Shown here: piece after piece, positions 1 to 9,615 of the stretch
Position numbering within the stretch: position 1 is the first letter of the stretch
Layout of the letters: each line of letters starts with the position of its first letter
Assembly: GCF_028330965.1 (NCBI RefSeq)
Contig: NZ_JAQMUB010000094.1
Coordinates: forward strand, 1 to 64,000
Reading direction: 5' to 3'
DNA: 64,000 nt
DNA from: Oscillatoria sp. CS-180
GTDB taxonomy: Bacteria; Cyanobacteriota; Cyanobacteriia; Phormidesmidales; Phormidesmidaceae
The notes under the pieces: generated by a model
Databases searched by the model: none
What the model was told of the DNA's origin: nothing
What the model saw: the letters and a program-made list of their open reading frames with translations, nothing else
Program-made: the position numbers and the translations under genes

Positions 1-37
1 CCTGTCCGCTGGTCAAGTTTCATCCATCGCAAAAGCT

Positions 38-325
38 TTGTCCTTGCAAGGACACTCAACAATCGGCTTAGTTGTCTGGTTTGGGGCACTCACAGCCTGT
101 GGTTGCAGCGCAGGCACAACTCTATTTGTCCAAAATCAAGAAGTGGTGGGCATGGCAGATGAGGACGAGTGCGATCGCGACATGTTTGTCGAAGTTGCCA
201 TTGAGGAGGATATTTTTTCGTTACCGCTCCTCGGCTTGCAACCAATCAACATAGATGAGGACACCAATCAGGGCTTCACAGACTGGCAGTATTGGTGCGA
301 TCGCGGCTACAGCTTTGAAGAATAA
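38..325 (+). CDS. CcbP-like calcium-binding protein, C-terminal part
   Basis: The C-terminal ~60 residues match the pattern of cyanobacterial CcbP calcium-binding proteins: an acidic stretch VVGMADEDECDRDMFVEV, then PLLGLQPI, then the ending DWQYWCDRGYSF. In Anabaena, CcbP buffers Ca2+ and influences heterocyst development; that role is family knowledge, not seen here. The reading frame is open to the left edge of the window, and the first in-frame start is a TTG. The N-terminal third does not resemble the usual WYYYL...FPF CcbP start, so the gene may be truncated by the window edge, divergent or frame-damaged. A near-perfect 30-bp palindrome follows the stop, and bicA converges from the right. 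Confidence 0.5.
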   Translation: MSLQGHSTIGLVVWFGALTACGCSAGTTLFVQNQEVVGMADEDECDRDMFVEVAIEEDIFSLPLLGLQPINIDEDTNQGFTDWQYWCDRGYSFEE

Positions 326-350
326 AACCCAGTGAGAGAGTGAAACTCGT

Positions 351-380
351 TTTAGGGACACGATATATCGCGTCCCTAAA
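351..380. repeat. 30-bp palindrome between convergent genes
   Basis: TTTAGGGAC and GTCCCTAAA flank a CGATATATCG core, giving a perfect palindrome apart from one A/C pair. It lies between the end of the CcbP-like gene and the end of bicA, so it could act as a bidirectional terminator. A related palindrome with the same CGA-AT-TCG centre occurs at 9533-9560. Similar GGGACxCGATATATCG palindromes are common dispersed repeats in cyanobacterial genomes. Confidence 0.6.
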
Positions 381-439
381 TACCCAGTATTGCAGTCCCG
401 CAACCAGCACACGAAAATACCGTGCAGAGACCTGACTGT

Positions 440-2125
440 CTAAACGGCTGTCATTGAAGCAGCAGTATCAGAGGGACTTCCCAAGAGAGCCAATGCGCTT
501 TGTAACGCCTCAGTTCGCGTTTGCACAATGTGTGCTTCAGGAACAAAACGCTGAATGCCCAGCTTTTTGAAGCGCCGCATCGCTTGCTCACTGGCACCAA
601 CGATGAAGACAGGGCGTCCGTTATCACTAGCGTCCTGAATCGTATTTTCGAGAGCCAAAGCAGCGGTAACGCCCAGAATAGGAACGTCATGCAAGTCGAG
701 GATAAGGACTTCGTGATCTTCCATCGCATTGTGCTCACGAGCGATCGCCTTAGCAACCCCAAAGATCATAGGACCACTGAGGTGGAATAAGAGGACGCGA
801 CCATCAGCACGATCAAGCAGCATCTGCTCCTCTCGTGTCATCTTCAGATCTTCGTCTTCATCCGCGTCTGTAATCGTTTTCACACCCTCAGACTGAAGCT
901 TGGTTAGGCGATCGATTGTGAGGATGTTCGCGATGAAGACACCAACACCAACCGCCACAATCAAGTCAACAAATACGGTTAGAAAGAGCACACCGTACAT
1001 GATCAGAGTGCCTTTCCAAGAGACGCTATGTGCCCGCTTCAAGAAGCTCCAATCTAGGATGTCGAAGCCAACCTTCATGGCAATTCCTGCTAGCACAGCT
1101 AGAGGAATCGGGGCAATGAGACCAGCAGCTCCTAAAACGACGACCATCAGCAAAACGGCACGAACCAAGCCGGAGAGTGCTGTACGGCCACCCGTTTGGA
1201 TGTTGACCACGGTACCCATCGTGGCACCTGCACCGGGCAGTCCGCCGAACAAACCCGAGACCAAATTCCCTAAACCCTGACCAATCAATTCCTTGTCAGA
1301 TTGGTGTTGAGTCCGAGTTAAGCTATCTGCCACCATGGACGTCAGCAAGGCATCGATACAGCCTAAGGCACCCAGTACTAAGGCATCGATGAGCATAATT
1401 TGAAGTTGGTCAGCCGTGAAAGTTGGGACTTGAATAGCAGGCAAACCAGTAGGAATAGCACCGATGCGACGAATGTCTGCACCACCAAATACCATCATCG
1501 AAAGAATCGTACCGGCAATCAAGACGACCAATTGAGGCGGTATTAGGCGCTTCAGCTTCTTAGGCATTAAGAAGAGGACTGCTACTGTGAACGCCGCCAG
1601 AATCACTTCCGGCATGACAGCATTGCTGAACAGATTGGGCAAGTTGGTAATCGTACCAATGACGCCGCCTTTGGGGCTGGACTGGCCTAGAAACGGCCCA
1701 ATTTGCAAAATGATAAGAATCACCCCAATACCAGACATGAAGCCTGAGATTACGGTGTAGGGCATCAAAGTAACATAACGGCCTAGTTTCAAAAGGCCGA
1801 AAATAATTTGAAAGACACCTGCCATCATGACCACAGTGAAGGCCATAGCTAGGCCGTTCTCGGGGTCAGCTGCGGTTAACTTGGCGATCACAGCCGTCAT
1901 AACAACGGTCATAGGGCCGGTGGGTTCGGAAATGAGGGTTGGTGTGCCACCAAACAAAGCAGCAAAAAGGCCAACCAAGACAGCGCCATACAGGCCTGCC
2001 TCGGGACCTGCACCGGATGCCACACCAAAGGCAAGAGCCATTGGTAGGGCAATGACCGCTGCAGTCAAGCCGCCGAAGACATCTCCGCGCAGGTTGCTGA
2101 AGTTGATACGGTTAGTCAGTGCCAT
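440..2125 (-). CDS. bicA: BicA-type sodium-dependent bicarbonate transporter (SulP family)
   Basis: This is an inner-membrane importer that supplies bicarbonate to the CO2-concentrating mechanism. The protein has 10 or more hydrophobic segments over residues ~10-400 and a cytoplasmic STAS domain over ~430-545. The N-terminal region carries the highly conserved GGLTAAVIALPMALAFGVAS and GGTPTLISEPTGPMTVVMTA blocks of BicA. Further matches are CIDALLTSMVADSLTRT and GAGATMGTVVNIQTGGRTAL. ATG at 2125 gives a start (MALTNRINF) that matches known BicA N-termini; a GTG at 2134 is an alternative. Length ~561 aa is normal. No partner gene is next to it, as expected for single-gene BicA. CcmK3/K4 lie in the same window, but 60 kb away. 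Confidence 0.93.
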   Translation of the reverse strand: MALTNRINFSNLRGDVFGGLTAAVIALPMALAFGVASGAGPEAGLYGAVLVGLFAALFGGTPTLISEPTGPMTVVMTAVIAKLTAADPENGLAMAFTVVMMAGVFQIIFGLLKLGRYVTLMPYTVISGFMSGIGVILIILQIGPFLGQSSPKGGVIGTITNLPNLFSNAVMPEVILAAFTVAVLFLMPKKLKRLIPPQLVVLIAGTILSMMVFGGADIRRIGAIPTGLPAIQVPTFTADQLQIMLIDALVLGALGCIDALLTSMVADSLTRTQHQSDKELIGQGLGNLVSGLFGGLPGAGATMGTVVNIQTGGRTALSGLVRAVLLMVVVLGAAGLIAPIPLAVLAGIAMKVGFDILDWSFLKRAHSVSWKGTLIMYGVLFLTVFVDLIVAVGVGVFIANILTIDRLTKLQSEGVKTITDADEDEDLKMTREEQMLLDRADGRVLLFHLSGPMIFGVAKAIAREHNAMEDHEVLILDLHDVPILGVTAALALENTIQDASDNGRPVFIVGASEQAMRRFKKLGIQRFVPEAHIVQTRTEALQSALALLGSPSDTAASMTAV

Positions 2126-2134
2126 CGCGAACAC

Positions 2135-2690
2135 CTGATTTTTACATTGAAGAAAGCAAATGATGTTTTTAAATACAATTGCATTTGTTCTATGAAGAGA
2201 TTACCATTCTCTTTCGGTAATGAAAACCATCAGAATTGCCTTTATGCTGGATTACTCACATAAAGTTTTTTCAATCTCTGAAGGCAAAATAGTCTTTCTG
2301 TAATCCTTGGCTAGGACAGAGTGCAGGGATCTCTCAACACATAAACAAATGCGATATTCAAATTTATTGTGTGGTGAGATTGTTTAATCAAAAGCCTAAT
2401 CGTGATTAGGAAAAGGGTGCTACCAATGAGTTCTCAAAAGTAACAAGAACCATCAAGCCAGATAGCAAAAGCCATCGATGCCATTCGAGAAACAAATACA
2501 TCACCGCTACGAAATAGCTGTCGCCAGTTCTGTTAGGACAAGACGACAACATCTGGCTATGCCTTCAGCAGTCGGATGCTATGAGGCACACAATCTCAAG
2601 GGCTAAAGCTATATATACCAGATCATCAGAGTCCTCGCACTCATACGAGACTAGCTGAGCGAAGTTTTAACTCTTCAGAGCGTTTGCTGT
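2135..2690. other. Gene-free stretch upstream of bicA
   Basis: These 556 bases separate the end of the GGDEF gene from the start of bicA. The only structure I recognise is the ~100-nt dispersed element at 2514-2612. The rest is AT-rich and presumably holds the bicA promoter, but I could not assign a -10/-35 pair or a CcmR-type site with confidence. Confidence 0.5.
2514..2612 (+). repeat. Dispersed ~100-nt element R1, copy A
   Basis: The element opens with ATAGCTGTCGCCAGTTCTG and closes with GGCTAAAGCTAT. The ends are imperfect inverted repeats (ATAGCT-NNN-GCC and GGC-NNN-AGCTAT). The first ~35 bases align with copies at 43882-43980 and 57760-57860 (consensus AGTTCTGYTARGACRA.ACG). The last 20 align almost exactly with the 57860 copy. 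It contains no ORF. It sits 3' of the GGDEF gene and 5' of bicA. Confidence 0.7.
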
Positions 2691-5183
2691 TTATGGGCGG
2701 TCAGTAAAGCACTGACAATTATTACGACCGACTTGTTTAGCCACGTATAAAGCCTGATCAGCCTGACGAATTAAGACATTGGGTAAGCTACCTTGAGTCG
2801 GAATCATGGCGCTAACCCCAACACTGGCGGTGACGACAGCATGGACGTCTGAAGAGGCGTGAGGAATTCCTAATTTTTCAATGTCTTCTTGTATGCATTG
2901 GGCGATACGATAGGCTTCTTTTAAGGAGGTATTAGGCAGCACGATCGCAAATTCCTCCCCACCATAGCGAGCCACTAAATCTGAAGAGCGGTCAACGACT
3001 TCTAAAGCTGCTCGGGCTACTTGAAAGAGACAGTCGTCTCCTTTCTGATGCCCATAAGTGTCGTTGAATCGCTTGAAAAAATCTAAATCAAACAGAATGA
3101 ATGCCACCGGTTGCTGTTCGCACAGACTACGGGTCCATTCTTGGGTGAGACGTTCGTCCAGGCTGCGGCGGTTTGCCAAGGTGGTGAGAGGATCCGTCAG
3201 GGACAGCTTTTCGAGTCGTTCGTTTGCAAGAAGGAGTTTGGCTTCCATACGTTTGCGATCGCTGATGTCTCGAATGATGATGAGTACTTCATCACTGTCA
3301 ACGGGGACAATATAAACCTCTTCGTACTGAAGCACGTCTTTAATTCGGATCTCTTGCTCATAGACTCGCATTTCGCCCGTTTCGATCACTGCCTGGATGT
3401 CTTGCATCTTGCGCTCGATGTGCTGAGCGAGTTCAGGCGTTGTCGCATAGTCCTTCAAATTGTGACCCACCCGAGTCTCAGCATCGCCAAACAGATCCAA
3501 AAAGTTCCTACCGCCGAGATATTCCAGAATGGTGCCGTCGTTCCGGACGTAAAATATCAGGTCAGGAATGGCTGTAAGAATTGCCTGTTTTTGGGTTTCG
3601 CTTTGTTGCAGTGCTAGCTCAGCTTCCTTGCGATCGTTAATGTCTCGAACAATGACTAAAACTTCGTCCTTGCCATTCGGAATGATGCGAACCTCTTCAT
3701 ATCGCAACGTCTTATCTAAGGGCACCTGCTGCTCGTAAGCCATCATCTCTTGTGTATCCAAGACTTGATGAACGACTTGCATTTGTTTGTCGATTAGGTT
3801 CTGGTAAAAAGTGTTTCTAGCGTATTTGTAAATATTATTGCCGATTGGATTTTCAGTTTTATCGATCAAGTCTTGGGTTTTCGAACATCTGAAATAGGCT
3901 AGAAAGGTGCCATTTCGATGCAGTCGAAAGATCAGGTCGGGGATAGCTGAAATGATTGCTCGATTTTCAGCTTCACTGTGTTGAAGAGCAATTTCTGTGA
4001 CTTTGCGGTCTGTGATGTCGCGGATGATAAAGAGCAGTTCGGCTTGAGAGCGAGGAACAATTCTCACTTCTTCATACTGGATGCGGTCATTAACAATAAC
4101 TTGCTGTTCAAAAACTTGTACCTCTCCAGTTGACAGTGCCTTTTGCACTCGGTTGAGTTGAGGTTTGGCAATTTCAGCCGGCAGATATTCCGAGATATGT
4201 TTGCCTTCAAGTTCGCGGGTATCTGCAATGAAATCAATGTGAGCATTGGTTTGGATGTAGTCCAGCCAATATCCATTGTTGCTAACGCGGAACATCAAGT
4301 CTGGAAGTGCTGAGATGATGGCCTGTTTGTCAGCTTCACTTTGTTTCAAGGCCAGCTCTGTCAACTTGCGATCGCTAATGTCTCGGATCATGAGCAAAAC
4401 CTCATCGGATCCACAGGGAACAACACGGATCTCTTCATATTGCCGGCGATCATGAACGATCAGAGATTGTTCAAAGACCTGAACCTGCATCGTATCGAGG
4501 GCTTTGTATATCATCTCCAGCTGAGTAGCAGCGAGATCGGGCGGCAAATAATCCGATAAGTGATGCCCAACGGCGCTCGAATCATCTGAAAAGATATCGA
4601 TGTTGGAATTACCGCTGAGCTTATCAACACAGAATCCTTGACGGTTGATGCAGACGATTAGCTCAGGAATGGCGGTTAGGATAGCCTGATTTTTAGCAAT
4701 GTCTTGCTGCTGTTTATGCTCGGAGTAATCATTACCAGAGACTGCTTCAGTAGCGGTGACGCCTTCTTGAAAAGTGACGACTACGTAGAGAATTGTGTCG
4801 TGCTCATCTCTGATAGGCGCTGCATTGGCCTGTAGATAAATAGAGCGATCGCCCTGACGAGTTTCCAGATCCGTTACGCAGACCTGATAGCCCTGTAGGG
4901 CTTTTGCAGCGGGCAATTGCTCTATTGGATAGAGCAACTCGGTGTCTGATACATAGAGATTAAAGAGACTAGAAATGTTGTCTAGCGGCGAACCAACGGA
5001 ACTGTAATAGTTAAATAGCCTGCGAGCCGCGTTGTTGAGATACGAAAGGCAACCATCTGTGGTGTGCATCGCGATACCAACAGGCAATGAGTCAAATAGA
5101 AATTGAAGGTCAGTGTTAGCGATGTTGGAAGGAGCTTCTAGTACCTGTTTCTCGCTAATAGATAAATGCGATGAACTGCCCAT
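2691..5183 (-). CDS. Multi-PAS diguanylate cyclase (GGDEF)
   Basis: A predicted cytoplasmic sensor of ~830 aa. The N-terminal PAS domain (FDSLPVGIAMHTTDG, ~30-150) is followed by four similar ~120-aa PAS repeats. Each repeat starts with a pattern like QSEA.KQAIISALPDL and ends in RDISDRK. The C-terminal GGDEF domain (~660-820) contains DPLTTLANRRSLDE, FDLDFFKRFNDTYGHQKGDD and the active-site loop YGGEEF, so it should make c-di-GMP from GTP. No RxxD inhibitory site is obvious just before the loop. There is no EAL domain and no membrane segment. ATG at 5183 was chosen; TTG at 5201 is in frame. The gene stands alone, reading the same way as bicA. Input ligands cannot be told from sequence. Confidence 0.9.
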   Translation of the reverse strand: MGSSSHLSISEKQVLEAPSNIANTDLQFLFDSLPVGIAMHTTDGCLSYLNNAARRLFNYYSSVGSPLDNISSLFNLYVSDTELLYPIEQLPAAKALQGYQVCVTDLETRQGDRSIYLQANAAPIRDEHDTILYVVVTFQEGVTATEAVSGNDYSEHKQQQDIAKNQAILTAIPELIVCINRQGFCVDKLSGNSNIDIFSDDSSAVGHHLSDYLPPDLAATQLEMIYKALDTMQVQVFEQSLIVHDRRQYEEIRVVPCGSDEVLLMIRDISDRKLTELALKQSEADKQAIISALPDLMFRVSNNGYWLDYIQTNAHIDFIADTRELEGKHISEYLPAEIAKPQLNRVQKALSTGEVQVFEQQVIVNDRIQYEEVRIVPRSQAELLFIIRDITDRKVTEIALQHSEAENRAIISAIPDLIFRLHRNGTFLAYFRCSKTQDLIDKTENPIGNNIYKYARNTFYQNLIDKQMQVVHQVLDTQEMMAYEQQVPLDKTLRYEEVRIIPNGKDEVLVIVRDINDRKEAELALQQSETQKQAILTAIPDLIFYVRNDGTILEYLGGRNFLDLFGDAETRVGHNLKDYATTPELAQHIERKMQDIQAVIETGEMRVYEQEIRIKDVLQYEEVYIVPVDSDEVLIIIRDISDRKRMEAKLLLANERLEKLSLTDPLTTLANRRSLDERLTQEWTRSLCEQQPVAFILFDLDFFKRFNDTYGHQKGDDCLFQVARAALEVVDRSSDLVARYGGEEFAIVLPNTSLKEAYRIAQCIQEDIEKLGIPHASSDVHAVVTASVGVSAMIPTQGSLPNVLIRQADQALYVAKQVGRNNCQCFTDRP

Positions 5184-5482
5184 TTTGATACAAGCTATCA
5201 ACTACGGGAGAATTGATGTCTCTGAAGGACATCTAAGCAATGAAAAGGCTGCGATGCTGGATTGCAATTAAGGCAAAAGGCACAGCAGCATTTCAGTCTA
5301 GGCAACATGAATAGCTCCTCTCCGAAGGAGTCATTCACTTACTTGTCAGGGAACCAAGAGCGACAGAAGGGCATAGCCTGCGACATGTCCTGCAATCCTA
5401 CCCTTTTGCCTAGCCAATCGGCATCAGCAATAATCGGCATCTGGAGCGCAGGATTGATAGGTGTCAATTTCCTGGAGGTCTA

Positions 5483-7369
5483 TTATCGCCTGGCGGCTTG
5501 TAATTCCTGAATTCGCTCTAGATTGCCAATCGGAATTGCTTCGATTAAACGCTGCGTATATTCCCGCTGTGGCTCGTAGTAAATCTGATCCGCAGGGCCG
5601 AGTTCTTCAAGCTTGCCCTGATTCATCACCATAATGCGATCGCTCATGAATTTAACAACCGCTAAATCATGGGAGATGAACAAATACGTCAGGTTGAACT
5701 CAGCCTGTAACTCCTTCAGTAGATTGAGTACCTGAGCTTGGACCGAAACATCTAGAGCTGAGACCGATTCATCGCAGATAATGAACTGGGGATTAAGGGC
5801 CAGAGCACGTGCAACGCAGATACGCTGCCGCTGACCACCAGAAAACTCATGGGGGAAACGTCTCATATAGCTGGCATCCAGGCCCACTCGCTCCAACAAA
5901 TAGGCGACACGCTCGTGTTGATTAGCCCGACTACGGGCCACGTTGTGAATTTTCAGGGGCTCGGCGATCGCTGCGCCAACGCTCATACGAGGATCAAGAG
6001 AGCTGAAGGGATCTTGAAAGATGTACTGCATATCCCGACGGAGCTTCCTCAACGAGGTGCCCCGCTGTGCCAAAACATCCTGGCCGTTAAACCAGACGTG
6101 TCCACCCATTGCAGGAATCAACTTCAGTAGTGCTCGTCCGAGGGTCGTCTTACCGCAGCCAGACTCTCCCACCAAGCCAAAGGTTTCGCCCTGAAAGATA
6201 TCAAAGGAAACGCCGTTGACCGCCATAATATGACGCTGAACGTTGCCGAAAACGCCCCGAATGGGATAGCCCACCCTGACGTCTTCGACCCGCAACAGTG
6301 GCCCTTGCCTTTGCAGCGTACTGAGTCGGGTAGCAGCTTCTTCTGCAGAAACCACAGTCTGAAACGCCAGTACCTGGCCATTGTCGTGCACCTTGGCGCG
6401 AATCTGAGGATCGCCTGCTGCGTTGGGAACGACTTCCATAAAGTCGGAAACAGTCGGCAGCTGCCGCAACCGTTTGTGGGGGGACGGTCGGCAGGCTAGA
6501 AGCCCTTGTGTATAGGGGTGTTGCGGATTAGAAAAGATGTCCCAAACAGAACCATATTCAACGATTTTACCCTGATACATCACTGCAACCTGGTCAGCAA
6601 TTTCAGCAATGATGCCCAGATCGTGGGTGATAAAAATCATGCCCATCCCACGACGATCGCGGAGTTCTCTTAACAAATTGAGGATGCGAGCCTGCACCGT
6701 AACATCCAGAGCTGTGGTAGGTTCGTCTGCGATCAGCAGCGTCGGGTCGCAGGCGATCGCCATCGCGATCATGATCCGTTGCAGTTGTCCCCCCGACAGT
6801 TCGTGAGGATAGCGATTCAGAATTTCCTGTTTGCGATGCTCAACTTCGGCCAGGATTTGATCGTCTTTCCAGTCAGGCTGGACCGATTGAATCTCGGCAT
6901 ACAGTTCCTCGTCACTATTCAGTAATTTGACTTCCTGGAGACGAGAGATCGCTTGCTGAGCAGCTATTTCAGGTGTCAGGTCTTTGTGCTGACGGATGGC
7001 TTCTGTGAGCTGAAATCCACAGGTATAGACCGGATTCAAGGAACTCATAGGTTCCTGAAAAATCATCGAGATTTTCTCACCTCGAAGTTTTTGCATCGTT
7101 GATAGCGATACTGTCCTCAAATTGACAGAAGGTGTCTCTTCTTCGGCCCGAAAAAAGATTTCTCCTTGAGTGATTTCTCCAGGCGGGTTGGGGATTAAGT
7201 CCATTACAGACAGGGCTGTAACCGATTTTCCTGACCCCGATTCTCCCACAATCCCCAGAGTTTGCCCTGAGGCAACTTGAAACGAAACGTCGTTAACGGC
7301 TTGAATAAGGCCGCTATCCGTTTTGAATTGCACAGACAGGTGACGAACATCCAATACAGGAACAGTCAT
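5483..7369 (-). CDS. Oligopeptide/dipeptide ABC transporter, two fused ATPase domains
   Basis: A ~628-aa cytoplasmic energiser of a peptide (or related solute) importer, equivalent to DppD and DppF joined in one chain. Domain 1 (~1-260) has Walker A GESGSGKS, signature LSGGQLQR and Walker B LLIADEPT. Domain 2 (~360-610) has Walker A GESGCGKT, signature FSGGQRQR and [11 protein letters not shown]. Both domains have the C-terminal [16 protein letters not shown] oligopeptide-permease extension. In domain 2 the residues after Walker B read DESVS rather than DEPTS, a common variant in this subfamily. Permease and binding-protein genes are not adjacent. ATG 7369 or GTG 7387 are possible starts. The CNNM gene is divergent with a spacer of only ~90 bp. 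Confidence 0.9.
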   Translation of the reverse strand: MTVPVLDVRHLSVQFKTDSGLIQAVNDVSFQVASGQTLGIVGESGSGKSVTALSVMDLIPNPPGEITQGEIFFRAEEETPSVNLRTVSLSTMQKLRGEKISMIFQEPMSSLNPVYTCGFQLTEAIRQHKDLTPEIAAQQAISRLQEVKLLNSDEELYAEIQSVQPDWKDDQILAEVEHRKQEILNRYPHELSGGQLQRIMIAMAIACDPTLLIADEPTTALDVTVQARILNLLRELRDRRGMGMIFITHDLGIIAEIADQVAVMYQGKIVEYGSVWDIFSNPQHPYTQGLLACRPSPHKRLRQLPTVSDFMEVVPNAAGDPQIRAKVHDNGQVLAFQTVVSAEEAATRLSTLQRQGPLLRVEDVRVGYPIRGVFGNVQRHIMAVNGVSFDIFQGETFGLVGESGCGKTTLGRALLKLIPAMGGHVWFNGQDVLAQRGTSLRKLRRDMQYIFQDPFSSLDPRMSVGAAIAEPLKIHNVARSRANQHERVAYLLERVGLDASYMRRFPHEFSGGQRQRICVARALALNPQFIICDESVSALDVSVQAQVLNLLKELQAEFNLTYLFISHDLAVVKFMSDRIMVMNQGKLEELGPADQIYYEPQREYTQRLIEAIPIGNLERIQELQAARR

Positions 7370-7458
7370 GGAAGCAAATATAGACACTAGCAGCGTACAG
7401 TTGGATTAGCAGGATCATAACAGCGGTGTCACCCAGAAAACGGTTCACATAGAGAAGG

Positions 7459-8517
7459 ATGTTCAAACTCGCGATCGCCGTTCTCATTATGCTTATCGGA
7501 TCGGCTTTGTGTTCAGGTACAGAAACAGCACTTTTATCGGTACCCACTTTAAAGGCTAGACAGCTCGCTCAATCTCACAAACCTAGGGCTTTGGCGTTGC
7601 TTTCGATTCGCCAAAAAATTAATCGCCCCATTGCCACCATCGTTGTGCTCAACAACTTGTTCAACATCGTTGGCAGCATTGTCATCGGGAGCCTTGCTGC
7701 TGATGTGCTCGGGGATGCCCTTCTCGGCATTTTCTCCGGTGTGCTGACGTTTCTGGTGATTGTCTTCGCGGAAATTCTACCGAAAACACTGGCAGAGCAA
7801 CATGCGCAGCGCATTGCTTTGTCGATGGCAATTCCGGTGAGGGGATTGACCTGGGCTATGACGCCTTTCGTGATGCTGCTAGAACGCATTACATCTCCCT
7901 TTACTCGTAGTGGGCGGGTGCCAACGACGAATGAAACTGAAATTAAGCTCTTGGCATCAATTGGCCATCAAGAGGGCATCATCGAAGAAGATGAAGCCGA
8001 AATGATCCGTCGCGTCTTTCGGCTCAATGATGTGGAAGCGGCCCATATCATGACGCCTCGGGTAGAACTGACCTATTTACCAGGAGCGGCTACGATCGCT
8101 AGCCTCAAAGAAGACATTATCAACTCTCAGCACAGTCGTATCCTCATCATCGAAGAAGACATTGACCACATTCAGGGCATTGCTCTCAAATACGAACTGC
8201 TGACGGCTTTGATCGAAGATAAGGGAGATCAACCTATTAGCAGTTTGCAGCGCCCTGTTCGTTTCATTGCCGAAACCGAACGCTCCGACAAGCTGCTACA
8301 GGAATTTCAGAAGAATCGTGAACATATTGCCGTCGTTGTTGATGAGTATGGAGGGGTCTCAGGCGTTGTGACCCTTGAGGACATCCTGGAAGAGCTGACG
8401 GGTGAAATTGTAGACGAAACCGATCTCAATGTTGATCTGCAAGCGCTGGCTCGTTTGCGTCGTAATCGCTTGCTCAAATCCAAAGGATTTGGTGATCTGC
8501 CGCCGTCAGATCAATGA
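7459..8517 (+). CDS. CNNM/DUF21 membrane protein with CBS pair (HlyC/CorC family, short form)
   Basis: The N-terminal DUF21 region (~1-145) holds several membrane segments (FKLAIAVLIMLIGSALCSGTE, and VLNNLFNIVGSIVIGSLAA). A CBS domain pair (~190-310) includes HIMTPRVELTYLP and VVVDEYGGVSGVVTLEDILEEL. Family members are linked to Mg2+/Co2+ efflux or homeostasis. At 352 aa the protein ends ~40 residues after the CBS pair and lacks the C-terminal CorC_HlyC domain seen in ~430-aa relatives. ATG at 7459 is preceded by GAGAAGG. It is divergent from the ABC gene and followed 69 bp later by a methyltransferase on the same strand. Confidence 0.85.
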   Translation: MFKLAIAVLIMLIGSALCSGTETALLSVPTLKARQLAQSHKPRALALLSIRQKINRPIATIVVLNNLFNIVGSIVIGSLAADVLGDALLGIFSGVLTFLVIVFAEILPKTLAEQHAQRIALSMAIPVRGLTWAMTPFVMLLERITSPFTRSGRVPTTNETEIKLLASIGHQEGIIEEDEAEMIRRVFRLNDVEAAHIMTPRVELTYLPGAATIASLKEDIINSQHSRILIIEEDIDHIQGIALKYELLTALIEDKGDQPISSLQRPVRFIAETERSDKLLQEFQKNREHIAVVVDEYGGVSGVVTLEDILEELTGEIVDETDLNVDLQALARLRRNRLLKSKGFGDLPPSDQ

Positions 8518-8586
8518 TGAGGCAGGATAAAATCAGCCATCATCGGCCTGCTGTCGTGGCCAATAGCTCTCCAGACTTGGAAACTA

Positions 8587-9339
8587 ATGACCTTCAAGGA
8601 TTATTTCTCGGGCCACGCGGCTGATTATTCTCATTATCGTCCTCGGTATCCGAGTGAGCTGTTTGATGGGCTAAGTCAACTGTGTCAAGCGCATGACTCT
8701 GTTTGGGATTGTGCAACAGGCAATGGTCAGGCGGCGATCGCCCTCACCTCTCACTTTCGACAGGTCATGGCTACTGATGGCAGTGCAGCGCAACTGAGTC
8801 AGGCTCCAGCCCATCCGCAGGTGAGCTATCAGGTTGCGGTGGCTGAAGATAGTGGGTTAGCAGAAAACCAGTTTGATTTAGTCACAGTGGCTCAAGCGGT
8901 CCACTGGTTTGATCGAGAAGCCTTTTACCGAGAGGTTCGACGGGTGCTCAAGCCAGGAGGCGTGTTGGCCATCTGGTGTTATGGCAAACCGATGCTTGCC
9001 AATCCAGCCTCAGACAAACTGTTAGAGCAGTACTACGGTCATACCCTGGATGATTTTTGGACCCCAGAGCGGCGCTTGGTCGAAGACGGGTATCGCACCC
9101 TAGCGTTTCCGTTTTCAGAAATCCCTGCTTCGCCTTACACAATGCAAGTATCGTGGACGCTGCCCCAACTGATGGGTTACCTATATACCTGGTCGGCCAC
9201 ACAACGCTATATTGCAGCGCATCAGATTAATCCTTTGGAGAAACTCGCAGAACAGCTGGCTGATGCGATGGCGACGGCTCAGGAACGCGATCGCTTCTCC
9301 GTTTCTTGGCCCATCAACTTGAGAGTTGGCAGGCTGTGA
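8587..9339 (+). CDS. Class I SAM-dependent methyltransferase
   Basis: A 250-aa soluble enzyme. Motif I is VWDCATGNGQAA (the usual acidic-x-G-x-G-x-G loop with ATGNG), and the post-motif segment VAEDSGLAENQFDLVTVAQAVHWFD is typical of the cyanobacterial/yeast Crg1/TMT1-like type (PF08241, Methyltransf_11). The C-terminus WPINLRVGRL matches the family ending. The substrate is unknown. It may be cotranscribed with the CNNM gene. Repeat elements follow it from 9392. Confidence 0.85.
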   Translation: MTFKDYFSGHAADYSHYRPRYPSELFDGLSQLCQAHDSVWDCATGNGQAAIALTSHFRQVMATDGSAAQLSQAPAHPQVSYQVAVAEDSGLAENQFDLVTVAQAVHWFDREAFYREVRRVLKPGGVLAIWCYGKPMLANPASDKLLEQYYGHTLDDFWTPERRLVEDGYRTLAFPFSEIPASPYTMQVSWTLPQLMGYLYTWSATQRYIAAHQINPLEKLAEQLADAMATAQERDRFSVSWPINLRVGRL

Positions 9340-9391
9340 TATCGCTTTAGCTAGGCTTGTGCATCCCAATAGTATGCGGGCTTGGCCTCAG

Positions 9392-9476
9392 AGCCCTGTG
9401 CAGTTTGGTCAAGTACGTCTCAGTGTCTTAAGGAGCAGGGAATAGGATGTGCTTTAGTCAAATCCATGCCGCTATA
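9392..9476 (+). repeat. Dispersed ~86-nt element R2, copy 1
   Basis: Starting AGCCCTGTGCAG and ending CATGCCGCTATA, this segment aligns along its whole length with 31480-31565, with about a dozen mismatches and a 1-nt gap. Short inverted repeats (CCCTG with CAGGG, and TCAAG with CTTAA) suggest structure. Both copies lie shortly downstream of a plus-strand gene. It contains no ORF. Confidence 0.7.
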
Positions 9477-9519
9477 TAGCCCAATGGCTCCCCGTTTTGT
9501 CTTACTAGGACGGCTATAG
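9472..9519 (-). repeat. Short copy of dispersed element R1 (copy D)
   Basis: CTATATAGCC at the left and GGCTATAG at the right form terminal inverted repeats. Between them, ATGGCTCCCCGTTTTGTC followed by TTACTAGGAC matches the reverse complement of the R1 5' half (ATGGCTCGCCGTATTGTC, then CTAGCAGAAC in copy C). It therefore looks like an internally deleted, inverted R1 copy overlapping the end of R2 copy 1. Confidence 0.55.
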
Positions 9520-9532
9520 TTGCCAAAAAAGC

Positions 9533-9560
9533 GCGGGGATACGACATATCGCATCCCCGC
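9533..9560. terminator. 28-bp palindrome, likely terminator or dispersed repeat
   Basis: GCGGGGAT and ATCCCCGC flank an ACGACATATCGC centre. The palindrome sits between the methyltransferase gene and the convergent 129-aa gene. It has the same build as the palindrome at 351-380. A run of A residues (CCAAAAAAG) precedes it, so on the minus strand the hairpin is followed by T residues, as an intrinsic terminator of the 9616-10005 gene would be. Confidence 0.5.
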
Positions 9561-9615
9561 ACTTCTAGGAAATCTTCAAAAGATAGGCTGCCCTAACCCT
9601 ACGGCGAAGGAGTAT

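Noticed and set aside
5262-5510. 82-codon plus-strand frame between the GGDEF and ABC genes
   Set aside because: It overlaps the end of the ABC gene, has no ribosome site and no recognisable sequence.
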